From the NCBI GenBank assembly GCA_963807775.1, contig CAWECY010000001.1, positions 1 through 64,000 of the forward strand: 64,000 bases of DNA, read 5' to 3'. A program made the position numbers and the translations under genes. This document shows, one piece after another, positions 49,512-59,713 of the stretch. Position 1 is the first letter of the stretch; every line of letters begins with the position of its first letter. Below the pieces are notes generated by a model. It ran no database searches, was not told the DNA's origin, and saw only the letters and a program-made list of their open reading frames with translations. The DNA comes from Bog-473 sp963807775 (GTDB taxonomy: Bacteria > Actinomycetota > Acidimicrobiia > Acidimicrobiales > RAAP-2).

Positions 49512-50520
49512 CGACCTGGTGCGGGCCACGCAGCTCGAGCTGGGCGAGCCGGTGCAAGGCGCCGACAGCGGTTTGTCCGTCGGGGTGGACAGCCTCGGGG
49601 TGCTGCCGGACGAGCTGAGCGACGACGTGATCGCCTCGCCCGGCGGGGGCGAAGTCGTCTCGCACGGTGGACTGGCGCGGCGGATCTGCAGCGTCTTCGT
49701 CGAGAACAAGCTGGCCGTGGTCGGCGTCGTCATCATCGTCTTCTTCGTGCTGTTCTGCTACGTCGGGCCGCTCCTCTACCACACCAACCAGACGAACGCC
49801 TCAGAGGCGCTGCTCTCCCCCGACAACGCCCCGCCGGGCAACGGCCACCCGCTCGGCACCGACGCCAGCGGCTTCGACATCCTCGGCCGCCTGATGTACG
49901 GCGGCCAGGTCTCGTTGCTGGTCGGGTTCGCCGCCGCCGCCGTGGCCAGCATCTTCGGGGCGCTCTACGGGGCGATCTCGGGCTTCTTCGGGACCTGGGT
50001 GGACTCGGTCATGATGCGCATCGTCGACGCCTTCTTGTCCATCCCCGTCCTCTTCCTGGCCATCGTGCTGGCGACGATCTTCCGGCCCTCTCTCGTCGTC
50101 TTCATCTTCGTCATCGCGTTCGTGTCGTGGCTCATCCCCGCCCGCCTGATCCGCGGCGAGACGCTGTCGCTGCGCGTGCGCGAGTACGTGCAGGCCGTGC
50201 GCGTCATGGGCGGGAGCCGGCGGCGGATCGTCCTGCGCCACATCATCCCGAACACCATCGGCACGATCATCGTGAACGCCACCTTCAACGTCGCCGACGC
50301 CATCCTGCTGCTGGCCGCCCTGGGCTTCATCGGCCTGGGCGTCCCGGCCCCGCAGACCGACTGGGGCTCCATGCTCTCGAACGGCGTGAACTACGCGCTG
50401 GACGGCTACTGGTGGGAGATCTACCCGGCCGGCCTGTGCATCGTGCTCGTCGTGGTGGCGTTCAACTTCATCGGCGACGCGCTGCGGGACGCGCTCGAGG
50501 TGCGGCTGCAGCAGCGCTAG
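49498..50520 (+). CDS. ABC importer permease, DppC/OppC type
   Basis: 340 aa and intact, the only transporter gene here without a slip. N-terminal hydrophilic region of about 65 residues, then ENKLAVVGVVIIVFFVLFCY; the family signature HPLGTDASGFDILGRLMYGG; EAA loop REYVQAVRVMGGSRRRIVLR; and the end LRDALEVRLQQR. It pairs with the DppB-type permease to form the membrane channel. Its 3' end is back to back with the convergent ATPase gene (no gap). Confidence 0.93.
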   Translation: MQNPDDLVRATQLELGEPVQGADSGLSVGVDSLGVLPDELSDDVIASPGGGEVVSHGGLARRICSVFVENKLAVVGVVIIVFFVLFCYVGPLLYHTNQTNASEALLSPDNAPPGNGHPLGTDASGFDILGRLMYGGQVSLLVGFAAAAVASIFGALYGAISGFFGTWVDSVMMRIVDAFLSIPVLFLAIVLATIFRPSLVVFIFVIAFVSWLIPARLIRGETLSLRVREYVQAVRVMGGSRRRIVLRHIIPNTIGTIIVNATFNVADAILLLAALGFIGLGVPAPQTDWGSMLSNGVNYALDGYWWEIYPAGLCIVLVVVAFNFIGDALRDALEVRLQQR

Positions 50521-52676
50521 GCGGCCGGGGTGGCGGGGGCGGTCCCGGTGGCGACGCAGATCGCCCGCGGCCGTGCCCCGTGCGGTGTCTGCAGCGGGAA
50601 GTGGCAGGCCGCGAAGTGGCCCTCGCCGAACGGCCGCTGGGGCGGCTCCTCCTGCGGCGCAGAGTTCCTGGGCAAAGGGGCAGCGGGTGCGGAAGCGGCA
50701 GCCCGACGGCGGGTCGACCGAGGAGGGCAGCTCGCCGCGGATGTGGCGCTCCCGCGCTCGACCGGGCGGTCGGGTCGGCGACGGGGATGGTGTCGATCAG
50801 CGCCTTGGTGTAGGGGTGGGCGGGCCGGTGCGTAGATGTCGCGGGCCGGGCCCAACTCGACCAGCTTGCCGAGGTACATGACGCCGATGCGGTCGGCCAT
50901 GTACTTGACGACCGCCAGGTCGTGCGAGATGAAGAGGTAGGTCAGGCCGTGGCGTTCCTGCAGGTCCTTCAGCAGGTTGAGGATCTGGGCCTGGATGGAG
51001 ACGTCGAGGGCCGAGACGGGCTCGTCGGCCACGATCAGCTTGGGCTCGAGGGCGAGCGCCCGGGCCAGGCCGATGCGCTGGCGCTGACCGCCGGAGAACT
51101 CGTGCGGGTACAGCTCGGCCGAGCGCGCTCGGGAGCCCGACCTCGTCGAGCATCTCGAGGACGCGTGCGCTGCTGCTCGTCGGCGGTGCCGATGCTGCTG
51201 GACCTTGAGCGGCTCGCGCAGGATGGAGCCGACCCGCATGCGCGGGTCGAGCGAGGCGTAGGGGTCCTGGAACATCATCTGCATGTCGCGGCGGCGGTGG
51301 CGCAGCGTCGCGGCCGCTCAGGGTCGACGATGTCCTGCCGTCGAAGGCGATCGCACCCGACGGTCGGGCGTCTCGAGCGCCACGATCATGCGGCCGATGG
51401 TGGTCTTGCCGCAGCCCGACTCGCCCACCGAGCCGAAGGTCTCGCCCTGTCGGATGGAGAGCGAGACGTCGGACACCGCCTTCACCGTCCCGATCTTGCG
51501 CTGGACGACGGCGCCGGTGGTGACGGGGAACTCCTTGACGACGTGGTCGACGCGGACGAGCACGGGCGCCTGGGCCAGGGCCTCGGCCCGGGCCACGTGG
51601 CGAGCCAGTGCGACCTCGTCGACCTTGACGTTGACGTCGGCCGCCTTGGCCACCGCCTCGGGGCCGCTTGGCGATGGTCGTCGGGGTCGACGTCGACCTG
51701 GTGGAAGCAGGCGGCGAGGTGGCTCGGGGCTGCTCTGGCGGCGGGCTCGAGGGCGGGCTCGGTCTCGCGGCAGTCGTCCTGGACGTAGCGGCAGCGGGCC
51801 GCGAAGCGGCAGTGCGTGATCGGCTGGGAGAGGTCGGGCGGCAGGCCCGGGATGCTCACCAGGCGGACGGAGGGGTCCTGGTCGAGCTTGGCGACCGAGG
51901 CCAGGAGCGCCTCGGAGTAGGGGTGGCGCATGGCGGTGAAGAGCTCGCGTCGTGGTCGCGCTCTCGGCGATCTTGCCCGGCGTACATGACGAGGACCCGG
52001 TCGGCGCGCTCGGCGATGACACCCATGTCGTGGGTGATCAGGATCACCGCCATGTGCGAGATCGCGCGCGGAGGCGGTCGAGCAGGTCGAGGATCTGGGC
52101 CTGGATGGTGACGTCGAGCGCGGTCGTCGGCTCGTCCGCGATGAGGAGCTTGGGCTCGCACACCAGCGCCATGGCGATCATGACCCGCTGGCGCAGGCCG
52201 CCGGAGAGCTGGTGGGGGTAGGCGTCGAGCCGCTGTTCGGCGTTCGGCATCTCGACCAGGTCGAGGACCTCGAGGGCCCGCGCTCGCGGCCCACGCTCTT
52301 GGAGGCGCCCTGGTGGAGCCGGACGCTCTCGGCGATCTGGTCGCCGATGGTCATGGTCGGGTTGAGCGAGGTCAGCGGGTCCTGGAAGATCATGCCGACC
52401 TCGTTGCCCCGGACCTTGCGTCATCTCCTTCTCGGTGAGCGGGCGCCAGGTCCTGGCCGAGCAGCGTGATGGTGCCGCCGGTGACGTGGCCGATGTTGGG
52501 CAGCAGCTTCATGATGGAGAGGCCGATGGTGCGTCTTGCCGCAGCCGGACTCGCCGACGACGCCGACGCACTCGCCCTCGTCGACGTGGAAGGTGACGCC
52601 GTCGACCGCGACGACGTTGGCTGCTCTTCAGGCGGAACTCGGTGCGGAGTCCCTCGACCTCGAGGACCGGGCTCAT
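50521..52676 (-). CDS. ABC importer ATPase, two nucleotide-binding domains (DppD-DppF), perhaps fused (frameshifted)
   Basis: About 715 aa if one polypeptide. First half from 52676: MSPVLEVEGLRTEFRLKS, Walker A GESGCGK, LSGGLRQRVMIAMALVCEP, Walker B LLIADEPTTALD, then GLPPDLSQPITHCRFAARC. Second half from about 51650: VLVRVDHVVKEFPVTTG, GESGCGKTTIGRM, FSGGQRQRIGLARALALEP, LIVADEPVSALD, and the C-terminal CHFPLQTPHG. Between the halves (51640-51690) I find no stop once a one-base slip is corrected, so a fused dual ATPase like GsiA is possible; a GTG near 51660 could instead start a separate DppF. It powers the import system encoded convergently at 46548-50520. Confidence 0.82.
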
Positions 52677-52781
52677 GGGGACGCCGGTGCGACGAGGCCG
52701 CGCCGCCCGCACCGTTCTGGCTGAGAACCCGACCGCACGGACCATGAACGCTGAACGCTAACCCGGTCCGGACTCGACGGG

Positions 52782-53512
52782 TCACGACGCCGTGAAGAGC
52801 TGCCCCTGGCGGTCGTCGACGCACGAAATCTGCGTACGGCCCGGCACGGGTCGCCGCGCCACGGCAGCTCGCTCCATGAAGGCCCAACTGCGCCGGTGGA
52901 TCGCCGACGGGCCGTAGCCGCGCAGCGCCGTCTGGTGGAGCGGTGAGGGGTAGCCCTTGTTGCGCTCGAAGCCGTAGGCGGGGAAGTGGTCGGCCTCGTC
53001 GCGCATGATGCGGTCGCGCACGACCTTGGCCAGCACCGAGGCGGCCGCCACCGAGGCGCAGCGGGCGTCGCCGTCGACGACGGGACGGACGACGCCGGCG
53101 AACGGCTCCGGGTCGTCCGGGCGGCGCAGCAGGTTGACCGGGCCGTCGACGAGGAGGGCGTCGGGGGCCTCGCCAGGCCGTCGAGGGCACGCCGGGACGC
53201 CACGCGGAGCGCCTCGGTCATCCCCCACTCGTCGCACTCCCCGGCGGTGGCGTGCCCGACCGACCAGGCCTCGCACCACGCGGCCGACCGCCCCGAAGAT
53301 GTCCTCGCGCCGCGCCTCGCTGAGCATCTTCGAGTCGCGCAGCCAGGACGGCATCGGAGCGCATCTGGACCCGGGGCCGGACGACCGCGACGCCGACGGT
53401 GAGCGGCCCGGCCCACGCGCCCCGGCCGACCTCGTCGAGCCCGGCCACCCACGTCGTGGCCCTCCGGCGCAGGCGCCGCTCCTCTTCGAGGTCGGGTCGA
53501 GCGGTACGTCAT
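52782..53512 (-). CDS. rnhB: Ribonuclease HII (frameshifted)
   Basis: About 240 aa. Starts near MTYRS at 53512, slips, and continues DLEEERRLRRRATTWVAG. Catalytic motifs: LDEVGRGAWAGPL (Asp, Glu), LRDSKMLSEARRE, LLVDGPVNLL (Asp) and CASVAAASVLAKVVRDRIM with the last Asp/Lys region. The end FPAYGFERNKGYPSPLHQ is standard, followed by a short tail. It cuts RNA in RNA-DNA hybrids and misplaced ribonucleotides. Slips near 53500, 53345, 53290 and 53175. Confidence 0.92.
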
Positions 53513-53539
53513 CGGTGCGACCGCTGCAGGCTCAATACG

Positions 53540-53790
53540 ATGGGGGTCGTGAGCACTGGCGGGGGCGACGTCGCGGATCCGAACGCACGGTCGCCGCTCG
53601 CCCCGGGGACCAAGGTCGACGTGCGCAACCGCTACCAGGGGACGTGGGTGCGGGGCTTCGAGGTGGCCGAGGTGACCGACGGAGGGCTACCGCATCCGCC
53701 GGCTCTCCGACGGGAGCGTTCTGGGCGAGCTCTTCTCCCGCGACGACGTCCGCCGGGAGCGGAGCGCGCCAGGGCTTCTGGTGGCACTGA
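53540..53790 (+). CDS. Small conserved hypothetical protein (frameshifted)
   Basis: About 82 aa. MGVVSTGGGDVADPNARSP then PGTKVDVRNRYQGTWVRGFE, VAEVTDGG, a slip near 53690, and YRIRRLSDGSVLGELFSRDD with a second slip before RQGFWWH. The beta-rich pattern with VDVRNRYQGTWVRGFEV resembles small SH3/KOW-like actinobacterial proteins of unknown role. Divergent from rnhB (27 bp gap). Confidence 0.6.
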
Positions 53791-53806
53791 GGCGTCAGCC
53801 TCCGGA

Positions 53807-54106
53807 TCAGGCCTCGCCGGCCTTCAGCACGCTCTCGATGTAGTCGTCGATCGGGATGGCCGAGAGCGTCAGCGTCTTGAGCGTGCCGCGCGAGCCGAGG
53901 ACGAGCGCGACACGGGCCATGGTCGTCTCGTCGGGCGCGTCCAGCACGGTGCAGAAGTCGTAGGGACCCAGCAAGGCCCACTGCGCCACGACCCGCACGC
54001 CCATCGCCTCGACCTCCGCGTTGACCGCCTTGAGGCGGTCGGGGTTCTCGGTCAGGGTCGCCGCCCCGTCGGGCCCGACGGTCGAGAGCATGAGGAACGT
54101 CGCCAT
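53807..54106 (-). CDS. GYD-domain protein
   Basis: 99 aa and intact. MATFLMLSTVGPDGAATLTE start; QWALLGPYDFCTVLDAPDE carries the G-x-Y-D signature; SRGTLKTLTLSAIPIDDY follows. GYD proteins are small ferredoxin-like folds of unknown function, often near metabolic genes. Downstream of the acyl-CoA synthetase on the same strand, about 57 bp beyond its stop, and possibly in its transcript. Confidence 0.85.
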   Translation of the reverse strand: MATFLMLSTVGPDGAATLTENPDRLKAVNAEVEAMGVRVVAQWALLGPYDFCTVLDAPDETTMARVALVLGSRGTLKTLTLSAIPIDDYIESVLKAGEA

Positions 54107-54162
54107 GCGCTCACGCTAGCGCCTGGCGCGGGCGCTGCGACCGTCGGCGGACGATCGCCCGC

Positions 54163-55672
54163 TCAGCGCAGCTCGCGCGCGCACGACCTTGCCCATGGCG
54201 TTGCGTGGCAGCGCGTCGACGAGGCGGACCTGGCGCGGCCGCTTGAACGGACGCCAGCTCGGCCGCGGCCAGGCGCTGGAGCGACTCGAGGTCGGGGTCG
54301 CCCGACGACGAAGGCCACGACGGTCTCGCCCCATTCCGGCGACGGGCAGCCCGACGACCGCCACCTCGGCCACACCGGGGTGGCGGGCGAGGACGGCCTC
54401 CACCTCGGCCGGGTAGACGTTGTGCCCGCCCGTGATGATGAGCTCGGTGCGCCGGCCCCGGATGGAGACGTAGCCGTCGCCGGCCACGGAGGCCAGATCG
54501 CCGGTGGCGAACCAGCCGTCGGCATCGACGGTGCTCGTGGCCGGGTCGGCCCCAGTAGCCGCGGCACAGGGAGGGGCCGCGCACGTACGAGCTCGCCGCA
54601 CGCCGTCGTCGTCGTCGGCGTCGGCGAGACCGATGCGGCCTCGACGCCGGGCAGCGGGAAGCCCACCGAGCCGGGCCGGCGCTCGCCTGCAGCGGGTTGG
54701 AGAGGGTGAGCAACGTCTCGGTCATGCCGTAGCGCTCGAGCACGGGCACGCCCAGTCGCCGTCGAGCTGCGCGCCACAGGTCGGCCGCCAGCGGGGCCGA
54801 GCCCGAGACGCAGAGGCGCAGCCGGGCCAGCTCGCCGGCCCGGCCCGTGGCGGCGAGGCGGTGGTACATGGTCGGCACGCCGAAGAACATGGTGCTGCGT
54901 CGGCCTGGGCGGCGTCGAGCACCGCGTCCTCGTCGAAGCGGTCGAACACGGTGGCGGAGCGCGCCGGCGGCCAGCGTGCCGAACAGCCCGGCGCACAGCC
55001 CGTGGACGTGGAAGAGGGGGAGGGCGAGGATGAGGCGGTCGTCCGGCTGCCAGCCCCAGGCGCCCGCGACGGACGTCACGCCGGCAAGGAGGGAGGCGTG
55101 GGTGTGCACCGCCCCCTTGGGCCTGCCCGTCGTCCCCGAGGTGTAGACGATCGAGCGCGTCGTCGCCGGGCTCAGGACGGGATCGTGGTCGTCGGGCACG
55201 CTGCGGCGCGGTCGGCGTCTGCCAGGAGGTCGCCGAGACCGAGGACCTCGACGGAAGGCGGGAAGTACGCCGGCGGTCGGGCGCGTCAGTCAGCACGAGG
55301 GACGGCGTGCAGTCGCCGACGACGTAGGCCAGCTCGGCCGGCGTGGCCGACGGGTTGACCGTGACGAGCACCGCCCCCAGCCGCAGGACGGCGACGAGCG
55401 ACACGATCGCCGGGACGGGAGGCGCGGGCTGACCACAGCACCCGGTCGCCCGGTCCGACGCCGCGGCGAGCCCAGGGCGGCGGCCACGCGGGCCGTGCGG
55501 TCGGCGAGGGCGCCGCGTGGACTGACGTGGGCCGCGTCGGGCGTCGACGAGCACCGGGGCGCCGGGGCGCGGCCTCCCAGCGGCTGCGCCACAGGGCGGG
55601 AAGGGTCGGGTCCGGCGATGGGAGATCCGTCGGTGGCCGCCAGCGGCCCGGCGGTACCGGGGCCCTCATCAT
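54163..55672 (-). CDS. Acyl-CoA synthetase, AMP-forming (frameshifted)
   Basis: About 495 aa. Starts MMRAPVPPGRWRPP at 55672. Adenylation-family motifs: RSIVYTSGTTGRPKGAVHTH (A3), FFGVPTMYHRLAATG, ERYGMTETLLTLSNPL (A5), DGWFATGDLASVAGDGYVSI (A7), RRTELIITGGHNVYPAEVEA (A8) and the C-terminal LPRNAMGKVVRAELR with the catalytic Lys. At least ten slips. Domain endings resemble malonyl-CoA synthetase (MatB)-like and medium-chain ligases; the acid is not predictable. Divergent from the alpha-mannosidase gene with 31 bp between starts. Confidence 0.85.
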
Positions 55673-55703
55673 CGGCGACAGTGCAGGTCATAGTCTGGCG
55701 GTC

Positions 55704-58363
55704 ATGACCGCTCGCCGGATTGCCATCGTTCCGCACACGCACTGGGACCGGGAATGGTACAAGTCCTACCAGGACTTCCGCCTGGCCCTGGTCGAGCTGA
55801 TCGACACGCTGCATCCCGTTGCTCGAGCGCGACGCCAGCTACCCGCACTTCATGCTCGACGGGCAGATGGCCGTGGTCGACGACTACCTCGAGGTGCGGC
55901 CCGAGGCCGAGGGGCGACTGCGGGCGCTGGCCGCGGCGGGCCGGCTCAGCATGGGGCCGTGGTACATCCTCATGGACGAGTTCCTGGCCTCGGGCGAGAC
56001 GATCGTCCGCAACCTGCAGATGGGCCTGGAGCGGGGCGCCGCCTTCGGCGGCGTGATGGACGTCGGCTACCTGCCCGACATGTTCGGGCACATCGCGCAG
56101 ATGCCGCAGATCCTGGCGCAGGCCGGCTTCACGCGACGCCGTCGTGTGGCGCGGCGTGCCGTCGTCGGTGACGAAGAACGCCTTCGTGTGGGAGGCGCCC
56201 GACGGCTCGTCGGTGCGGGCCGAGTACCTGCCCGTCGGGTACGGCAACGGCGCCGCGCTGCCCGACGACGCCAAGGCGCTGGTGCGCCGGACGCGCGACA
56301 ACGTGGCCGAGGTGGAGTCGTTCCTCTTCGACGACCTGCTGGTCATGAACGGCTCGGACCACCTCATGCCGCAGCCGTGGCTGGGCCGGGTGGTGGCCGA
56401 GGCGAACGACGTGCAGGACGAGTTCGTGTTTGCGGTGACGTCGTTGCCGGCGTATCTCGGCGCGGCGCGCCGGGAGGGGCTCGAGCGTGTCGTGGGCGAG
56501 CTGCGGTCCGGGGCGCGGGCGAACATGCTCATGGGCGTCACCTCCAACCGGGTCGACGTGAAGCGGTCGGGCGCGGTGGCCGAGAGGGAGCTGGAGCGGC
56601 GGGCCGAGCCGCTGTCGGCGCTGTTCTTGGGGGCGGCGGAGTACCCGGCGGCGTTGCTCGGGCTGGCCTGGAAGGAGATGGTGCGCAACTCGGCCCACGA
56701 CTCCATCTGCGCCTGCTCGGTCGACGACGTGGTCGACGCCGTGTTGTACCGCTACGCCGAGGCGCGGGCGATCGGGTCCGGGTTGGCCGAACGGGCTTTG
56801 AAGGACTTCGCCCGGTCCCTGACGGTGGCCGGCCCGACGGTGCTGAACCCGTCCGCTCGGTCTCGTTCGGGTGTGGTCGACCTCGTCGTGCCGGCCGACG
56901 GTCCGGCGCCGGCCAACGTCCAGGTGCTGTCGGAGCGGATCGGGCTGCCTGGCTCGATGGTGCTCGACGCCAACACCGTGCGGACGATGCTCGGCATGCT
57001 GCAGGGACCACGCATCGACGACGACGCGTGGGTGCACGAGATCCGTATCGAGGACACCGAGGAAGGGCTCGACATCACGCTCGCCATCGGGCCCGAGGAG
57101 AAGCCCGACGTGCCCATCGCGGAGGCCAAGCAGGACGTGTACACCCGGCTGGGTGCCCGCCCCGACATGTCGGTACGCGTGGCCATGGACCAGCCTGCGA
57201 CACGGCGCATCTTGGCCCGTACCGGCGAGGTGGCCGGGTACGGGTGGGCGGCCTTCTCGCCGGCGCCTCTGGCGCATCCGGTGACGGTGACCGACAGTGA
57301 TGGTGGTGGGACGTTGTCGAACGGGCTGGTGACTGTCGCGATCGACGCCGCCACCGGGACGTTCTCGCTCGACGGCGTGCCCGGGTACGGGCGCCTGGTC
57401 GACGACGGCGACCTGGGCGACTCCTACAACTACTCCCCGCCGCGCCAGGACTCGGTGGTGGACGTGCCGGTGGCCGTCGAGGTGGAGGTGCTCGAGCGGG
57501 GCCCGGTGCGGGCTCGGGCCCGGGCCACGGCCACTTACCTGTGGCCTGACCACATCGACGGGTCGACGCAGGCCCGGGTGGGCGAGCACCGGGTCGACGT
57601 CGTGACCGAGGTGGAGGTGCGGGCCGACGACTCCGTGGTGCGGGTGACGACGAGCTTCGTGAACCCGAGCGGTGACCACCGGCTGCGCGTCCACCTCCCC
57701 TTGCCCGAGCCGGCGACGTCGTCGTGGGCCGAGTCGGCCTTTACCGTGGTCGAGCGGGGACTGACGGCGGAAGGGCGCCCGGACGAGTTCGGGTTGCCCA
57801 CGGCGCCGGCCAATCGATTCGTCACGGCCGGGCGGTTGACGGTGGCCCACGAAGGCGTGTGCGAGTACGAACTGATCGACGTGGAGGGGGACATGGCCCG
57901 GACTGTGGCCCTGACCGTGCTGCGGTCGACCGGCATGCTGTCGCGCCTCGGCATGGCCTACCGGCCCTTCCCGGCCGGACCGCTGACGCACGTCGAGGGG
58001 TTGCAGATGCGCGGCAAGACGGTGACGCTGCACTACGCCCTGGCGCTGGACTGCGCCGACCCCTACGCGCTGGCCGACGACGTGTTGCTGCCGCTGGAGA
58101 CGGTCTCGAGCCTCGGCGGCGGGACGCGGCCGGCGTCGGGGAGCGAGCTCAGCGTGGACGGCGCCGAGGTGAGCGCGCTGCACCGGGTGGCCGGGGTGCT
58201 CGAGGCCCGGGTCTTCAACCCGACCGCGGCGACGACGACGGTGTCGTTCGCCGGACGCTCGGGTTGGCTGGTCGACCTGCGGGGCTACCCGCTGGAGCCC
58301 TTCGAGGGCTCCTTCGATCTAGGTCCTTTCCGTATCGCCACGGCCCGGTTGCGCGACGACTGA
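55704..58363 (+). CDS. Glycoside hydrolase family 38 alpha-mannosidase (two frameshifts)
   Basis: About 886 aa. Zn-binding start IVPHTHWDREWYKSYQDFRL; nucleophile region YLPDMFGHIAQMPQIL (catalytic Asp); NSAHDSICACSVDDVVDAV (metal-binding AHDSI motif); and a C-terminal beta domain with THVEGLQMRGKTVTLHY. It hydrolyses alpha-mannosides, for example mannosylglycerate or N-glycan/lipoglycan-derived sugars. Slips near 55818 and 56133; from there to the window end the sequence is clean. The last 45 bp overlap the convergent cyclase gene. Confidence 0.9.
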
Positions 58364-59713
58364 GCCCGGGACCGGGGCTGGGACTGGGTCCGTGTCCGTG
58401 TCCGGGCCCGGGCTGGCGGCGCGGACGCGGGCGCCGTCGGCGCCGGCGTGGGCTTCGGGGCCGGTCCGGGTGGTCGACAACAGCCGCTCGCCGACACCGC
58501 GCAGTTCCTCGAGGTCGCGGAGCACTTCAGAGAGCCGTTCCCAGCGGACGTTGCGCCGGCGGTCCGCGGCGGCGCCGGCGCCGTCGGCCTCGTGACCGGC
58601 TCGCCCACACCACCAGAGCTGCACCCGGCCTAGGTCCTTCAGCAGCCGGGGCCGCAATGGTTGCCCCGTGAACTCCCCCGGCGCCTGCGCCATGAGGGCG
58701 GTGTGGAATTCATCCGACATGAGCACGGTGCCCGGATTCCCGATGTTGACGATCCGGTGCGCCAGGTTGACGGTCGGGCCGAAGTAGTCGCCGTCACGCA
58801 GCAGGACCGGACCGACGGACAAGCCGACGCGGACGTCGGACAGTAGGTCGTCGTCGGCGTAGGCGTCCGCCAGGTCGAGCCCGATGCGGGCGGCGTCGGC
58901 GACGTCGTCCACCACGAACATGACCTCGTCGCCGATCATCTTGACCACCCGGCCCCGGCTGGACGTGACGATGTCGTGCGAGATCTCCTCGAACCGCCGC
59001 ACCACGGCCGCCAGCTCCTCGGTGCTCAGGTGCTGGCTGAGCAGGGTGAAGCCGACCATGTCGGCGAACCCGACGGCCAAGTCCGGGCTCTGACCCGGGG
59101 TCAGACCGTGGCTCCGCGCCACCATGTTGCGCTGGATGCCGGCGGACACCTGACGGCGCCACACGAACTCGAGCACCTTGGCCATCGCCGGGATGGTGAC
59201 GTCGGCGACGCTGGCGAAGGCGTCGGCGGACAGGATGGGGTCGACCTCTTCGGCGCTCATGATGACGCCCGGCGCCAGCTCCGCTTCGGCGATGCGCGCC
59301 ATGGACGAGCCGATCACCCGGGCCATCTGGAGCGCGGTGTCGGTGTCGGCCGCCCCGAGCGCCTGCAGGCCCTGATAGAGGCGGACCGCCTCGAGGTCGA
59401 GGTCGGTGAAGGCCCGGTCGTCATCGTCCACGCTCGGGAAGCCCAGCGCCCGCCAGAACCGCTCCAGCTTGTCGAGCGGGACTCCCGTCAGCTCCGCCAC
59501 CTCGGAGCGGGTGTAGCGCCGGCGCGACGGGATGAGCATGCGGTCGGCCACGAAGAGGTCGATGACGCCGTCGGCCACCGCCTGGTCGATCTCCTCCTCG
59601 GTTGCCCCGTGCATGAGCAGGAGTTCGGTGACGTGGGCCAGCGCGGCGGCGCGGCGGGACTCGTCGGCAACATCTTCGGGCGCGTCCGGCTGGGCGTGGA
59701 AGATCCCGCTCAT
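58319..59713 (-). CDS. Adenylate/guanylate cyclase with N-terminal MerR-like region
   Basis: 464 aa from the ATG at 59713. Residues about 30-150 contain TRSEVAELTGVPLDKLERFW, a MerR-like HTH, then a helical segment. The class III cyclase domain covers about 205-385: VGFADMVGFTLLSQHL (first metal Asp), VKMIGDEVMFVVDDVADA (second Asp), VGLSVGPVLLRDGDYFGPTV and NLAHRIVNIG (transition-state Arg/Asn helix region). The C-terminus is a long Pro/Gly/Asp tail with PDTDTDPVPAPVPG. Predicted to make cAMP (or cGMP) in the cytoplasm. Its ATG overlaps the gpsA stop by 4 bp (ATGA), so the two are coupled. Confidence 0.87.
   Translation of the reverse strand: MSGIFHAQPDAPEDVADESRRAAALAHVTELLLMHGATEEEIDQAVADGVIDLFVADRMLIPSRRRYTRSEVAELTGVPLDKLERFWRALGFPSVDDDDRAFTDLDLEAVRLYQGLQALGAADTDTALQMARVIGSSMARIAEAELAPGVIMSAEEVDPILSADAFASVADVTIPAMAKVLEFVWRRQVSAGIQRNMVARSHGLTPGQSPDLAVGFADMVGFTLLSQHLSTEELAAVVRRFEEISHDIVTSSRGRVVKMIGDEVMFVVDDVADAARIGLDLADAYADDDLLSDVRVGLSVGPVLLRDGDYFGPTVNLAHRIVNIGNPGTVLMSDEFHTALMAQAPGEFTGQPLRPRLLKDLGRVQLWWCGRAGHEADGAGAAADRRRNVRWERLSEVLRDLEELRGVGERLLSTTRTGPEAHAGADGARVRAASPGPDTDTDPVPAPVPGSVVAQPGRGDTERT

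Noticed and set aside
56129..58183. 684-codon minus-strand frame over the alpha-mannosidase
   Set aside because: Antisense shadow with His/Arg/Gln-rich sequence.
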